Positions 21,261 to 33,954 of a DNA stretch of 64,000 nt are shown in pieces (position 1 is the stretch's first letter; the number at the start of each line of letters is the position of its first letter). Both the position numbers and the translations under genes were made by a program. The stretch spans positions 332,265,298 through 332,329,297 of the forward strand of contig CM060912.1 of NCBI GenBank assembly GCA_030737875.1, written 5' to 3'. This DNA is from Allium sativum (lineage: Eukaryota > Streptophyta > Magnoliopsida > Asparagales > Amaryllidaceae). A model generated the notes under the pieces. That model did no database searches. It was not told the DNA's origin and was given only the letters and a program-made list of their open reading frames with translations.

Positions 21261-24200
21261 TAAGTAAAATTATTTAAAATATGGAAAAATTATGTAAAAT
21301 CAAAATAAATTATTTGAAAAGAATTTGGATGTAAATTTCCAATTTTGTAAAGATAAAAATATATTTTTATCAAAATGAACTAGTTATTAACTACAATAAT
21401 AATACAATGTTTTTAAATAAATAAATTGGAATTGAATAAAAGAATTGGATTTCGGGTTTGTCATGAACGGTGCCTTAAATAACACTGTGCTTAAACCCCG
21501 GATGAAAAGAATAAATCTTTTAATTAAGATTATTAGAGTTTCCGCTTATATTTAGTAATTGGAATAAAATGATATGTGAATTGGGTTTATCGTGAACGGT
21601 GTTTTTAAATGACTTACTTCTTTAACCCAATTAACAGTGAAATTACAGTTTGGAATTTATAAATATTTTATTAAGATTTAAATGGAAATTTACAAAGTAA
21701 AGTTTTCCAATTTAATGAGGGAAATTGTAATTGATTGGAATTCGATTTGGTAATAATCGAGATGAGCTTCTATGAATGAAGACCGTTACTATATATGGAA
21801 TTTAAAAGGCTTTGTCGTTATTCCATTTATATTATTAGTCCGATACGGAAATTTATATCGATTATATATTGATCTGATTTCTGAAAAGATTCCATATTTA
21901 ATGGAAGATGATTTTGGGTTTATCGTGAACTGTGTTTTAAATAACATTTTTCTTTGACCCAGTTAAAGATAAGATTAAATTCTTAAAATTTGAATAATCA
22001 TTAAGTAATGATTTTTGAAATAAAAACTAAACTAGAGTTTTAATGGATTTAATTTGATTAAAATGGGAAAGAGATAATGAAATTTATCGAATTCATAAAA
22101 TGATCGAGAATGGGGTACCACCAGTTTCACTCCAGGCAGTAGTTAATTCTTTAGTTACATTTAAATGTGAAATGGTAATTAGATTTACCGATAACACTAT
22201 GGGTGTAAGATATGGGCTACTAGTTTTGCTCCATGGGATGAATAGGTTGGGATTGGGATAATAAAAGAAATTATTACTTCGGTATGGTTTGATAATCCCC
22301 GACTAGTTAATAAAATCTTTTGAAATTGAAATTCAAAGGAAATTTAAAGAGAATAAATTTAAAAGAATTTATTTTTGATAAAATAAATGGGAACCCTTCC
22401 CTAATAATGTGAATATTTTATTAAAAGAATATTCTTTATTGGAATGAGGAGTATGATGTGTTTTTATAGCACTTGATTTTAAAATACGCGAATTATTCGG
22501 AAAGCTCGGGTTTAACCCATTATGAATAATTAATACGACGACCAAAAGTCGAAGATGAAGACGGTGGTTGAAGACCGGAGTTCTTCACATCGTTTAGGAG
22601 ATTACCGATGTCTTGATTGGGCCGTACACCCAAGACAAGGTAATAAGTGGTGATCGTCCAAACGTACTTGGAGATCGACAGATTTGCGAGGACCTCTCTA
22701 CTATATTGGACTTATGAGACGAGGAATAAGGTGCCTCCAGTTTCGTTCAGACCCAAAATGGATTTGTAAATGGATGGTATGTCTGACATTGTATTCCTTT
22801 ATGCTGTATTCGTTAATCTCTTCTAAATATATATCTGTTTGTTGGCGGAGAATTTATTCTCTTGCTTAACACTCTTCTCTGAGACGTACGAGCTTAGAGG
22901 TTATATATTGGTAGAAATCAACGATATGTTCTGACAATGTGGCATGCTAAGACGTAAATGATCAAGGCTTTTGTTGAAAATCAGAGCCTTGTGGTTGATG
23001 ATCAAAGAACAACTTACTTAGGCATAGCTTTGTGTATAGCGTTACTTCTCAAGCCTCACACCCCGGTATGAACCAGAAACGGGAGAAGGACCCCAGGGAG
23101 GACATGCGTTTCTTTCTAACTAGAAGTGGTGTCATGGAATGGAGCCCAGACATTTTACTTATGTGGATGATGGAATGAGGCGCCTCCGATATTGAGTCCC
23201 TAGTTGCTCACATTTTATGCCCCATAGGGCAGGGAAACGTATTGTTCAGGCATAACTAATCCATAACATATTTATGGACCAGCCCTGGCGCTTCTAGGTG
23301 CAGTTGCAGCTGTATCTTGAGACACGGGTTAGAATGTATCGAATTCGGTAAGGACAATCCCTTGCCTTGGTACATAGATAGAAATCCAACTTCCAATACG
23401 ACATCATGCAGTTTTGATTGTAGAACTAGTATGGCGACATGATATATGGTACCCACGCCGTCTATGATTGATACATTTATATTTGAAGTTGTTTTAAACA
23501 CTATGCACTTATAATAATATCAAAATGATTTGTTTTATACGTGTCAAGCATGTTTGGCTAATATAAGGGAAAACTCTATCCTCCGGCTTGCTTTGCCTTG
23601 TGCGATGGGACTTGAGTCTTATAATAGCTTCATTTTTCCAAAAAGCATTGCGTTGTTTTATATTAAACTAAGATTCATGTGGAGTAAACCCGTTCCATGT
23701 TATACGGCGTGGTCCCATGATTTATCTAACTTTAAAATCAAGCTAATAACTGTTTTAGTTCTCACACCAGTCCCATGAACTACACCAGAAAATGCCAATT
23801 TGGCAGTGCCCATGGCCGTATCAAAATCGATTTGGCAGTGCCCTGGACCGTATCAAAAAATGGCGTCTCTATTGTCTTGATACGGTTTAAACCCGTATCA
23901 AATTAATAAATCTCATATAACTGATCAACAATATTACATTTAAATATCGAGTACATACTACATACACAAACCAATCCTCCTGAGGTTTCAAGAAATTCAA
24001 GAAATACATAAACAAACAAATCAATTCTTATCAATGAAATAAATTTTGTGGTGGTTAGTTATCAAATACTATAGCCATCATCGAACTCCAGAATATCTTG
24101 CGAATGTCATTAGGAAGTCGGAATGCCTGTATGACTTACCTGAATATCATTAGGAAGTCCAAACTAAATTATAATATATACAACATAGTACGTTCGACAA

Positions 24201-24714
24201 ACTTACCTGAATGCCTACATGACTGCAGAGGTAAAAATCAAACTCGGTTCGATGACAAATGCTTGAATCAACAACGGTACCTGAAATCAAGTAGCATGCA
24301 AGTTTAAAAATACAAGTAAAACTGGCTGCAAAAGAAAGGAAGAAAAACAGTCTACCAACATGATTTTTGTGTGCATCATAACAGAAAAAAGAAAAATGTA
24401 GCAAAGGTGGTCTGTAAAATTAACTAGCAACGACTTGTATACAGGTACAGACTTTAAGCTATAAAATGTTCTTTGGATACAGGTAGGGACTTTAAGCTAT
24501 AAAATGTTAAAAAAGGACGGTTAAAACAATGTAGCCTAGCTACACCTCCAATCTAACGAAAATATAATGGGAAGTGGCAAAGCTTTCAATGGCCTTTAAC
24601 AAAAAAAATCAATATATGTAAACAGATTAAAAAAAAGGATACCATAAATTGCTCTAGAAGTTCAGTGTTGCTAAAATTGTCAATCTGTAAATGAAAAATT
24701 TACTGTCTAACATA

Positions 24715-24740
24715 AACTCTAAATGACACAACATCACCAA

Positions 24741-24825
<85 letters not shown>

Positions 24826-24870
24826 CTAAATGACACAACATCACCAAAGATATATATATATATATAACTG
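24715..24870 (+). repeat. (AT)n microsatellite with flanking duplication
   Basis: A run of about 80 bases of AT, then a second copy of AAACTCTAAATGACACAACA and a shorter AT run, suggesting slippage or unequal exchange. Confidence 0.95.
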
Positions 24871-25662
24871 GTAAGAAAACAGAACCTGTAAGCAGTGAGG
24901 TGCTCACATAATGCTATGAACAGATGTACAATTGAAGAGGCAAGCCAAAAAAATCCAGGATTTCCATTTTTTTTCATGTCTCATTTCTAGAGTCACCTCC
25001 ATTTTCAAGTTACCACACATGCCTCATTTCTGTATTGCTAGTACTGTCATCGAATTTAACATGAATGTGTATATGCTGCATGCCAATATAGTAGTTTTTT
25101 TATAAAAAAAAATTAAACGAAAACATACTTTAGCACAAACAGTTCCGAGAAGTGGATCTTTATATGCTTTTTTTCAATAGTAGAAGAAGAGCTTCAGGTC
25201 GAAATGCTAAAGAACAAGACATGTGATTTACGGAAGATGGCCATTATTTGACTGGCTAAGACATATGATAGCCATTTGACTGAATTGAAATTACCTGATC
25301 ATCTGTAAGAATTCCACCAGCACAATGAGCACTCTTCACTTTTTAAGTCATCCATGCCAAGGCTACTTTCTGTGTGTACTAAAGCTCATCAAATATATCA
25401 TTATTTTGGGAAGAAAATAGCGCAATCTGCTAGAAACTAAGAAATATGAAATGAGAAGTGGTGAAGTTATTAATAGTAGAAAGATGGCATTGCCTGTACG
25501 CATGGTAGAAAATCAATCTATTAGTTAAACCAAATATTAAAGAAGTACAATATTTGACTTGCAGTACAATAAATATAATAGAAGTACCAATTAAGCGCTT
25601 CAAAGATGCATTCAGAACACAGAGATTTTTTTTCTTAAAGTACATTTATAAGGACAAAAAGA
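24871..25662. other. CACTA interior without an assigned gene
   Basis: No recognisable domain. Around 25300-25380 the minus strand could code for a short peptide of unknown origin; I cannot support a gene. Confidence 0.4.
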
Positions 25663-26112
25663 TTATTCTCAGTTCTGGACTGAGTTCGCAAACTCATTTT
25701 CGAATTGAGTTCGCAAACTCGTTCCGGAACTGAGTTCGCAAACTCATTTTCGATTTGAGTTCGCAAACTCAGTTCCGGAACGAGATTGCAAACTCAGTTT
25801 CGAACTGAGTTTGCAAACTTAGTTCGAAACTGAGTTTGTTGCAAACTCAGTTTTGGAAAGAGTTTGCGAACTTTTAACTCATCCTCCTTGTCTTCTTTGT
25901 CGATCCAAAAGGCAGGTTTTTCTAGTTTAACTTTTACATACTTCTGAGTTTGCAAACTCAGTTCCGGAACTAAATTTGCGAACTCGTTCTTTAACTAAGT
26001 TTGCAAACTCAGTTTCGGAAAGAGTTTGCAAACTCAGTTTCAAATTGGGTTTGCAAACTCAGTTCGAGTTTGAACTCAGTTCGAAACTAATTTTGTTGCA
26101 AACTCAGTTCGT
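25663..26112 (+). repeat. Palindrome array 1 in the CACTA element
   Basis: More than ten units built on the perfect palindrome GAGTTTGCAAACTC (or GAGTTCGCAAACTC), alternating with GTTCCGGAAC-like palindromes, interrupted once near 25880-25945. Units differ by single bases. Confidence 0.9.
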
Positions 26113-26260
26113 AGAACTAATTGTAGCAAAATATTGACTATGTTATCATGCCTTGCCACCGATCATGTAGCAGTAATGTCCTTAGATAGAGACAACATTA
26201 CATAAACTATATTGTTATATGGTTCGCAGAAGATTAAAAGCATTCTATACGAATGTATAC

Positions 26261-26628
26261 CTGTACAATTCCTTTGATATGCCAAACTTTGTGCTTTAAG
26301 ACCACGATCCTCGAATCATGAGGGTGAAGTAACCGTAGCTCTTCTCTTATAGTTTCATGACAAGCATTGTGCTCTGTAAAAAGTTGTACTGCGATCGCCT
26401 CGTTTAAACCTCTTTTATATTTCCCCAAAACCGCACGAGAATCGCCAGCATTTGCAATATACAACATGCCGCTGCATATAACACCTACTAAACAACATGG
26501 CCCAACCGCTGCTAGCTGAGGTTTTGTCGAAAAGACCCTCCTTACAATCGATAAAAAGCCTTCTTCTACAACTAGGAATGCTTTATGTATGACGTCTCCT
26601 GACATGCCTTGCTGTTCCGATGCAAATC
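26261..26628 (-). pseudogene. Captured exon of a clade D-like protein phosphatase 2C gene
   Basis: On the minus strand an exon of 368 bases lies between an acceptor (CACTTGCAG) and a donor (ACAG, then GTATAC). It encodes about 122 residues with no stop, including FASEQQGMSGDVI, EEGFLSIV, AAVGPCCLVGVI, YIANAGDSRAVLG and HDSRIVVLKHKVW. These match the central part of plant PP2C phosphatases of the membrane H+-ATPase-regulating type; GDSRAVLG is a core PP2C motif. The metal-binding DGHGG motif, expected in the preceding exon, is not found, nor is the exon that should follow. It is therefore a captured fragment, not a phosphatase. Both splice sites and an open frame suggest recent capture. Family known; function here not expected. 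Confidence 0.85.
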
Positions 26629-26929
26629 CTGCAAGTGAAAACGTTAAAGACGCTGTCATCCTGAAGTACAAGACACTACATTTTGTATGCATTTAAATCT
26701 TTTACAGTTGGGCTATGAGTAAATATGCGAATGAGAATAATTTATACATAAAATATGCCTTTACGCAAAATGGAATCATGCGAATGAAAGAGTTAGTTTG
26801 GGAACTGACGATGAAGAGCAATGGAAATGAAGATAAGAGCAATGGAAATTTGCCAAAATAGACACAAAAGCAGTACCTCTTCATTACAAAGTGTTGCCAA
26901 AACTGTACCTCTTCATTACAGAGCTTGCT

Positions 26930-27175
26930 ATCAAACAGCAAGCAAGCTTGCTGTGTCAAACATCAAGCAAGTTTGCTGTGTCAAACAGACAACTTGCTTG
27001 CTGGTTGACACAGCAAGCCAGCTTGTTGTTTCCGCAAGCCTGAGCTTGCTGTGTCAAACAGCAAGCTTTCTTGCTGTTTGACACAGCAAGCCGGCAGCAA
27101 GCCAGCTTGCTGTTTCCGCAAGCCTGAGCTTGCTGTGAAACAATAAGCCGGCTTGCTGTTTGAGACAGCAAACAT
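26930..27175 (+). repeat. Palindrome array 2 in the CACTA element
   Basis: Repeated GCTTGCTG and CAGCAAGC with GTGTCAAACAG linkers, forming many overlapping inverted repeats. A different sequence from array 1, on the other side of the PP2C exon. Confidence 0.88.
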
Positions 27176-28629
27176 ATTATCATACAACAATCTAAAAGTA
27201 ATTCAATGCACGTACCGTTCTACATGATAGTAATTTGCAATCCTATAAATGTTGAGAATTCCAAATGCTCCTCCCATGTGAATATGTCATTAAGTTTAAG
27301 GCTGTGCATATATATAACAGTGTACTTATATAAATACCGTCTATTATGTATTATAATTACATAAAAATGTTTTTTCTATCTTACTCGGGCCTCTTAAAAT
27401 GCATCATAGATGTACAATGTAAAACATGATAATATACCAAACTGATAATAGCACAAACATTTTTCCATATGTAATAAAAATTTAGCTAAGGATACAACGC
27501 AGAATTTGAGCTCTATAACATAGTTTGGCATTTGAGCCTACATCCAATTGTGAAGGATTTGATAGTTTTGCTGCTGATTTGGAGTTACGAAATTTTGGAT
27601 TGGTGTCCGACATGACAATAAACATGGAGTTTTACAAGTGTCAAAAGATCCCAAAAAACGAAGCATACAAGTGGTATTTATAGGTAGAGAACAACATGGA
27701 CATGGCTGAAACTTCACAGGGAAGTCGGATTGGATTTATTCCTACCCTTTTTGTTCAAAAAAATAATGAAAGAGATGGGTTAGATTATGAACCATACAAT
27801 AATAAAAGAATGAAGAATTAGGAATATATTTAAATGAAATTAAAAACAAACTACCATCTAGGCGTCTACCAAATAAATGTGTAAATACATACACCAGTTT
27901 CTTTTTCAAGACGCATATGTAAGAAATTAGATGTACTAAAGAGACAAATAACAATATTTGGCTTAGCGTAAATCCAGGGAAAAGAGAATATCAAAACTTA
28001 ATAAGATTTCATTGAAAGCATATGTTTTCCTTTAGAGATGAAAAAAAATATAAAAAGAAAACCCAACAATAACCTGATAACCTTGCCCGATGGTCAAGCT
28101 CACTTAGACACACATCTATTCACTTAAGAAGGAAAAAAAGTGAAGACGACAAACATAAAAAATGAACTTGTTATGCTAGAGCAGTTGAAAAGTTTAAAAA
28201 TAAAATTTACCGCACTTGTAGGGATTACGAGTGGTAAATAATAATAGTAATTAAAAAAAATTGTGACAAATATATCATCCTGCTCTTTCCTTCGTTTCTT
28301 GTCTCTTCTAATTCTTTTCCAAAACCAATATCACAAACAAAACTGAAATAGCGACATATATGTAGTACATGTAGCTGCTTGTAATGTTCTCTAAAGTCAA
28401 ATAACAATTAAATCGCTATTGAATTCAGAAATTACATCAACTAATGTTGGCACATCTAATTATGGGATTCCCATTGTGTACATACAAAAACAGGGACTAA
28501 ATAAGAAGGATATTATCTGAATATTACAGGGAGAATGTTCCGTATTTGTCAGGATTCTGAGACTTATTGGACATTTTGAGGTATGCTTAATAAACACTGA
28601 GATTGAACTAGAGTCAACCAAAGATTTAC
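27176..28629. other. AT-rich CACTA interior, no gene seen
   Basis: No domain or spliced coding found on either strand; short frames only. It may hold introns of captured genes. Confidence 0.5.
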
Positions 28630-28717
28630 CTTGAGCATCAGAAAAGACTTGAATCTTGTCGTCAATAGCTAATGCACCTGCTGCAAATGATGAGCAGGCG
28701 ATAATGTTGCTTGACAT
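28630..28717 (-). pseudogene. Possible captured exon, source unknown
   Basis: The minus strand begins MSSNIIACSSFAAG and ends before GTAAAT at about 28632, with a CTCAAG exon edge. The frame is open with balanced codon use for about 29 residues. I do not recognise it. It could be a first exon of a captured gene or chance. Confidence 0.25.
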
Positions 28718-28863
28718 TGTTTCCCCTTTTTCTTCTTCTTTCTCCTTTCAAAATAAATCAAATGATGTACAAAAATATCCAACCATACTTCTATATAATA
28801 TCAAGTAACAAAAAAGTTACCTATATAACACAACTCTCTTCAAACTCATAGAATTGAGTTGAT

Positions 28864-29070
28864 TTAATTCATATCAGTAGACTTTACATGATCTAAAGAG
28901 CATGTAGGAAGTAACTCCACATGCTTCTGAAAATCTTCATCCTCTGAAATCAGATCTAATTATAGCTTAGCCGTATTATCCCCCACAGTAAACTTTAATT
29001 CCTTTATTTTCTTTAAAAAGTCAGTAGCCTTTATCAGTTCACCTTTGTCAAGCAAGCTTCTAGCAACATA
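28864..29070 (-). pseudogene. Captured C-terminal fragment resembling a PPR protein
   Basis: Minus strand, 69 codons: YVARSLLDKGELIKATDFL, then KKIKELKFTVGDNTAKL, an in-frame TAA, then LDLISEDEDF and a stop at 28866-28864. The helix-turn-helix spacing and the GxLxKAxxLLxxMxxxGFxxD-like pattern, followed by L-DL-S-D, match the last repeat and tail of plant PPR proteins (organellar RNA binding). The fragment is too short and broken to work. Confidence 0.5.
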
Positions 29071-29994
29071 ATTAGATTTTAGGGAAAATTGAGTCATCGC
29101 CATGGAGAAATTGAACAAAAAGGAAAAAAAATACTATAATTATGCGTTTACCATTGCAAATTGAATCATCGTCATGGCGAAAATTCCATCGGCAACAATC
29201 TGATTAGATTTTAGGGAAAGGTGGAAAACCTTAAAATTTGTGACGGCCGCGCTTTTGCAGGGCACAGGCAAACAAGAGGAATCAGGGCATCAGAAGATTC
29301 GATATGGCTTGATTTGGAGAAGGAGGGACGACATTTTTTTGATTTGGGAAAGCTTTTTTTGGGCTGGAATGAATTGAGGAGGGACAACGAAATATAAAAA
29401 CTAAGGGAAAAAAATATGATACGGCTCAAACACATATCATAGGAACCAATCTGAATTTTGAATGATCTACGACTAGATTTTAACAATTGAGGAGGTGCGG
29501 ATTGGTTGAGATGTAGCAAATGAAATTTTATACGGCTTTAAGCTGTATCAAATTTGATATGGCTTTAAGCCGTATCAAATCTCTACATCCTAGTGTGCCA
29601 AATTTTCTATTTTGGTGTAGTGATGACTGACCTGGAGTTTATTGTTTTAACCCAAACTCTGGGAGCCCATATTTTCCACACGGGCGGCTAGTAGTTTTGG
29701 TTTTGCAAATATTATATTCACAGGATCCTGGTTTATAGCTGAAGCGATATTCGGAAAACTCTGTATTCGTGTATTCATTCCAGTCGTATTATGTATTATT
29801 TTTCCGCTGTTATGTAATCTAAATCTCTGATATTGTATTTCCAATGTGTAATAATTATTCATACTCTGATATATTCTTGTACTCTTATGTAATTGTTGTA
29901 ATAAGCAATGAAATGTTGTTCTGTTTGTGTTCTGATTTGTCATGTTCTCAATTCAATCCAGATTTTCCTTTACGGGAAAGTTTGGGTCGTTTCA

Positions 29995-31027
29995 CCTTAC
30001 CTACTCCATACTTTTTAAAACATGGTTTGGCTCTTTTTCATTTAAATTTCCATCCAAAAATTAAAAGTGTCAAAACTTTATTTTCCTCATGCAAATTTTC
30101 TTTTGCCAAACCCTAAAAACATGTCATCTTAAAAGAAAATGTAAATCATCATTTTTTCAAATCATAGAACTGGAGTAGATACGGACAACTCTTTCTCAAT
30201 CGAGTTTATGACTGGTCCTTAGCTATAAGGTCGGTTCAGTCCCTTGCTACAAGGTGCAAACATCTACTCTACTCCTAATTTCTACGACTTATTTTGTCCA
30301 CCCGAAAAAATCCTCTTGTCAAAATAATTTATCAAAAAGGATTTATCATAAGAATAGAGATTTCAAATCTTCCTTTTATAAAACTTCTAGTTATGAAATA
30401 TAACAAAAAAAACTAGTGAGCTATACATGCTCTATAATATGCACCTTTTACTGAGAGAATTTTACTTTAGATAAAATTTAAAAAATCACCATTTACAAAA
30501 TATACCCTATTTTACTTTAAAACTCAATATGTATACGTTACATATTTAAAACTATAAATTTTAAGATTAAAACTTGAAAACACCGTAAACCATTTTCCTA
30601 AAACTTTTATAATTTCAAGTTCTTAAAAGTTAATAATGGGGTTAGACTCAAAGCGGGTTTCCAATTCTTTTGGCTTTCCTAGACACTCCCCAAGGTCAAT
30701 TCCCTTAACTATATATATTCCTAATCCATTTTTCACTTTTCAACTTTTTCCAATTTATAAGGTTTTCAAACCCACTACCCTAAAATACAAATCATATGGG
30801 ATTCACTTTCCTTCCATACAAAGTGTATTGTACACTCTCCACCCAAATTACCTAAGGGTCTCAGATTTCCTAATTCATTCCTTTAGTGTACAAAATAACA
30901 ACCCATTTCTTGTCATATCATGCTCTTTCTATTTAGTGGGTTCCTCTACGGATCTAGGTATAATATATTTATATTTTTAAAATACAAACACGTTCACTCA
31001 CTATTTATATAGGAATCCTAAACCTAA
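29995..31027 (-). other. Leader of a reversed family C element, truncated
   Basis: It lies between the family A LTR end and a reversed primer site, so on the minus strand it is the start of an internal region. No gag motif was seen; plus-strand frames near 30636-30980 have no recognisable domain. Confidence 0.5.
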
Positions 31028-31039
31028 GCTCTGATACCA
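31028..31039 (-). other. Reversed primer binding site, tRNA-iMet type
   Basis: GCTCTGATACCA, the complement of TGGTATCAGAGC, two bases from the LTR end at 31042. Confidence 0.9.
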
Positions 31040-32459
31040 GATGTGACAACCCCAATGGAGACAGCTACATTCCGCCGTGGCATTACACTGATAACCCAGC
31101 TCCTTGTTTTACGGTAGCCTCTCGACTGTCCAGGCCCCCTTGCCTAACCAATCCTCTTTGGGATGTGTAGGGGTAAGAGCCTCCCGCTCGCCAATAAGCC
31201 AAGAGCGAAAACCCCCTATCACGCAGTCTCGGACAAACAAGGACTGGTCCAAGCGCCTCACTTTAATAAGTTGTTAGACCCTATGTCTAAACATTCTTTT
31301 ATGCGCTTGCTTTTCCTTACCAGGTTTTTTTTAACTTGGTTATTCCCATTCACATTGAATTCTTTATCAGTTACCAAGTTCCTCTTGCCTATTAATTTCA
31401 ATTATAACTTAGCCCATTTAAGTTTATTAATAATCCCACAACATGTTATTCTCCAGATTGTGGCCCAAGGTCTGTAATCCACAATCTCTTTTTTACATTC
31501 TTGTTTGATTTCATTATTACAATAACATGTTTTACTTAATATGTAATTAAGTATATCTCAAATCACATGTTTTCCAATTAACATGTCACTTACCATTTAT
31601 GATTAAATATAACTTATTTCATTTCATAAGTTTTCCTCATCCTTTCTCATTTAATCATAATTCAAATTTATGTCGTCAATACAACTTATCGTTGTTTACT
31701 TATTAACTTAGTTCTATTAACTAAGGCCCATTAATAAGTTTCTCTACCCATTAATTATATCCTATGTTATAATTTCCCCTTGTCCCTAGGACAAGTCTGA
31801 ACCTGTTATTCTTATCAGCGGGTTTCAGACCTCCAAGTTTACGGATTATTTAATTTATAATTAAGTACAATATATTTTTCCCCTTTTCTTAACCGATTTC
31901 GGGTTTTCCATTTTACTGATTACTTAACTTACATTTAAGTGTCCCTTGACTCAATTCACCAACTATATTATTCCCTTACTAGTTTATTATAACCTAAGTT
32001 ATAATATTCAATTGTCCCTAGGACAAGTCTACATATTATAAAACATTTTCATTAATGTTATTTATTTATAATAGGTTGTTATCATTCACCTTTTAAACCA
32101 TTTACTGATGTAAACCATTATTCTTCATTCACCTTAATATATATTCCTTATTATATTAAGGAAAACACTTCATGCACCTTATCAGTTTGACAGAAGGAAT
32201 CAATGATTTTTTTCATAATGTATTCCCATCTAATTTCGTTGTAGCAAGTAATTTCTTTACTTTTATTACTTTATTTACTGTGGCTTACTTGCAGCCACGT
32301 TCTCAGAAATAGGTTATTTAGGGAAATACATCATTTTTCCTTCGTATCACACTAGCTCAGTTCATTACATCCCTTCCTTTTCTATTTTCCGAGTTAGACA
32401 TTTAATTATCAACATTGCCATTTATTCCTCTTGGTATATACATATACTTATATATATGT

Positions 32460-32695
32460 ACATACATATGCCTAGACCTCTCACACTAAGCCTACACTTG
32501 TGGATGTTGGAATTGCCGGGAGGGTCCGGGCAGACTTCTACCACATGTCGACTTAACCTTGTGCCTTAGCACCATTTTTAGTTATGCACTTAGATCTCTC
32601 ACATTAGATTTACCACTTGTGTATGCTGGATATGCCGGGCGGGTCCGGGCAGACTTCTATCACAAGTGCAATCTAACCTCGTATCTAAGGTGTTA
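32460..32695 (-). repeat. ~115-bp direct duplication in the family C LTR
   Basis: GGTCCGGGCAGACTTCTA occurs in two units (about 32465-32575 and 32580-32692) with similar flanks (CCTCTCACACTAAG against TCTCTCACATTAGA). Confidence 0.8.
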
Positions 32696-33549
32696 TAGTT
32701 CCAAATTACTGTATATTTAGGCGTATTCATATTTTAATAGTTATCCTCTTTTTCCATGTAAAATTTTGGCATATTACCCTCTTCATATGTCTACTATAAT
32801 CCAATTTACATGTCGTCAAGTTATGCATATATTTTGGCGCATTTCCTTTTTAACATGTATTTAATTCTAATTTTTGACATGTAAGCATTTAATCAGGTAG
32901 TTGTTCAGATCTAATAAGTTACTAGTCAATTACTCAATAACATGCCATAAGTAAATCAAGTAGTTACAATCACTGAATTGGTTATTCATATTCTAACAAG
33001 TTTATTTTCTCCAACATGTAAACATTCAATACTTTAGCCAATTCAACATAGGAATATCCTGACATATTCATACTAACATTTCAACTCATTGCAACAGCAA
33101 TTTATAATTAATCTGGAAATTTCACAATTAATAAAAAGGGGAATGCTAAACGATTATGTACCATTATCTAAAATAATATGACTTAAATCCACTCACCTCG
33201 TAAGCTTTCCAAATCCTGGATTTGGTCCAGATCTAATCTTCCATGATTTTCCCCTAATTGAATTCAGAACCTAATAATCATGGATTTACTATTGTTACTA
33301 AAAGAGAAATGGAAAAGAAAGAGGAGGAGAAATTGAATAGATTGGATCTAGAACGTTACCTTGCTTTTCATGTAATTTTGAACACCTTAAAAAAAATATC
33401 AATCTCTTCCCTCTAGATCTTAATTTAAGATTTTCTAATTTATATATCTAAATTTCTGAATATATATGAGGAGAGGAGAAAAGAAAGAGTAATGGCAGAG
33501 CTCCAGCGTAGCCGCCGAATTATAAGATTTAGGGTTAGGTCTAAGGTCT

Positions 33550-33557
33550 TATTTATA
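33550..33557 (-). promoter_or_regulatory. TATA box of the reversed family C LTR
   Basis: The minus strand reads CCTATAAATAAG, followed by CTAACCCTAAATC, a typical plant leader start. Confidence 0.6.
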
Positions 33558-33954
33558 GGTGTAGCGGAGGAACCATGACCCTTAGATTTTATTTAAAAAC
33601 ATCAGAATCATCCATGTCAGAAAAGAACTTTCCAGATCTGAGGGTGGGTTGACCCCTAGGTCGACCCCCAACGGTCTAATTTCCCTCCAGATTTTCCCGC
33701 TCGTGAATTTTGATTTTTAAACTGATTTTCGAATTTTTTGGATATATTTATTTAATATATATACACATATAAGCTTCTTATATGTTTACAAACTTCTAAT
33801 GCTCATAACTTCTTCATACGGTGTCCGTTTTACGCAAACCAGGTGTCTACCTTGACCAGGCGCACTCTGTTTTACTTAATTCTGAATATTTAATTCAGTT
33901 ATCCTTATTTTATTATCTTGATTTAAAATGCAGGGTGTTACGATAGGTTACGAA

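Larger units (their letters stand above)
23778..29622. mobile_element. Non-autonomous CACTA DNA transposon with captured gene pieces
   Basis: The right end reads GGTGTAGTG (CACTACACC inward) and the left AACTACACC, one base off. The inverted ends continue into TTTGGCA. It is flanked by ATG at 23775-23777 and 29623-29625, the 3-bp duplication typical of CACTA. Subterminal repeats of the GATACGG/CCGTATCAAA kind sit at both ends (23812-23910 and 29400-29580). No TNP1/TNP2-like coding was found in 5.8 kb, so it needs a helper. Inside are a PP2C exon, a PPR-like piece and two palindrome arrays. Confidence 0.88.
12864..29994 (+). mobile_element. Family A: long-LTR, non-coding (LARD-like) retrotransposon
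   Basis: Two LTRs in the same direction flank 746 bases that hold a primer site and a polypurine tract but no coding frame. The left LTR is cut by the Tat element; the right is cut by the CACTA element. The primer sequence and the TTTCGAGGACGAAAAG...AGTGGGGGAGATTG end resemble Del/Tekay chromoviruses, so the parent was probably of that kind. Over the last 120 bases the two LTRs differ at about 9 positions by hand count, which suggests a moderately old insertion. It depends on proteins from elsewhere. Confidence 0.85.
17667..29994 (+). repeat. 3' LTR of family A, split by a CACTA element (about 6.48 kb without it)
   Basis: Starts TGTAACAACCC and ends GGGTCGTTTCA, matching the 5' LTR end. Removing 23778-29622 and one ATG restores continuity (CACACCAGTCCC followed by ATGACTGACC, as at 16548). 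The LTR has a promoter-like start (18540), a splice-donor-like site (19223), AT-rich repeats, the conserved island (21006) and hairpins (21450-21965). Small open frames, for example near 18726-19159, are not kept between copies. Confidence 0.85.
31042..33942 (-). repeat. Family C LTR, reversed, about 2.9 kb
   Basis: On the plus strand it runs from TGTGACAACCC (LTR end, next to the primer site) to CAGGGTGTTACG (LTR start, TGTAACACCCTG in its own sense with the first base changed). The minus strand shows a TATA box (33557-33550) and donor-like GTAACG (33359) and GTGAGT (33196-33191). No credible protein. Confidence 0.8.

Noticed and set aside
24654..24977. Ile/Tyr-repeat frame on the minus strand
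   Set aside because: Translation of an (AT)n microsatellite.
25663..27175. CRISPR-like arrays
   Set aside because: The repeats are contiguous palindromes without unique spacers, inside a plant CACTA element.
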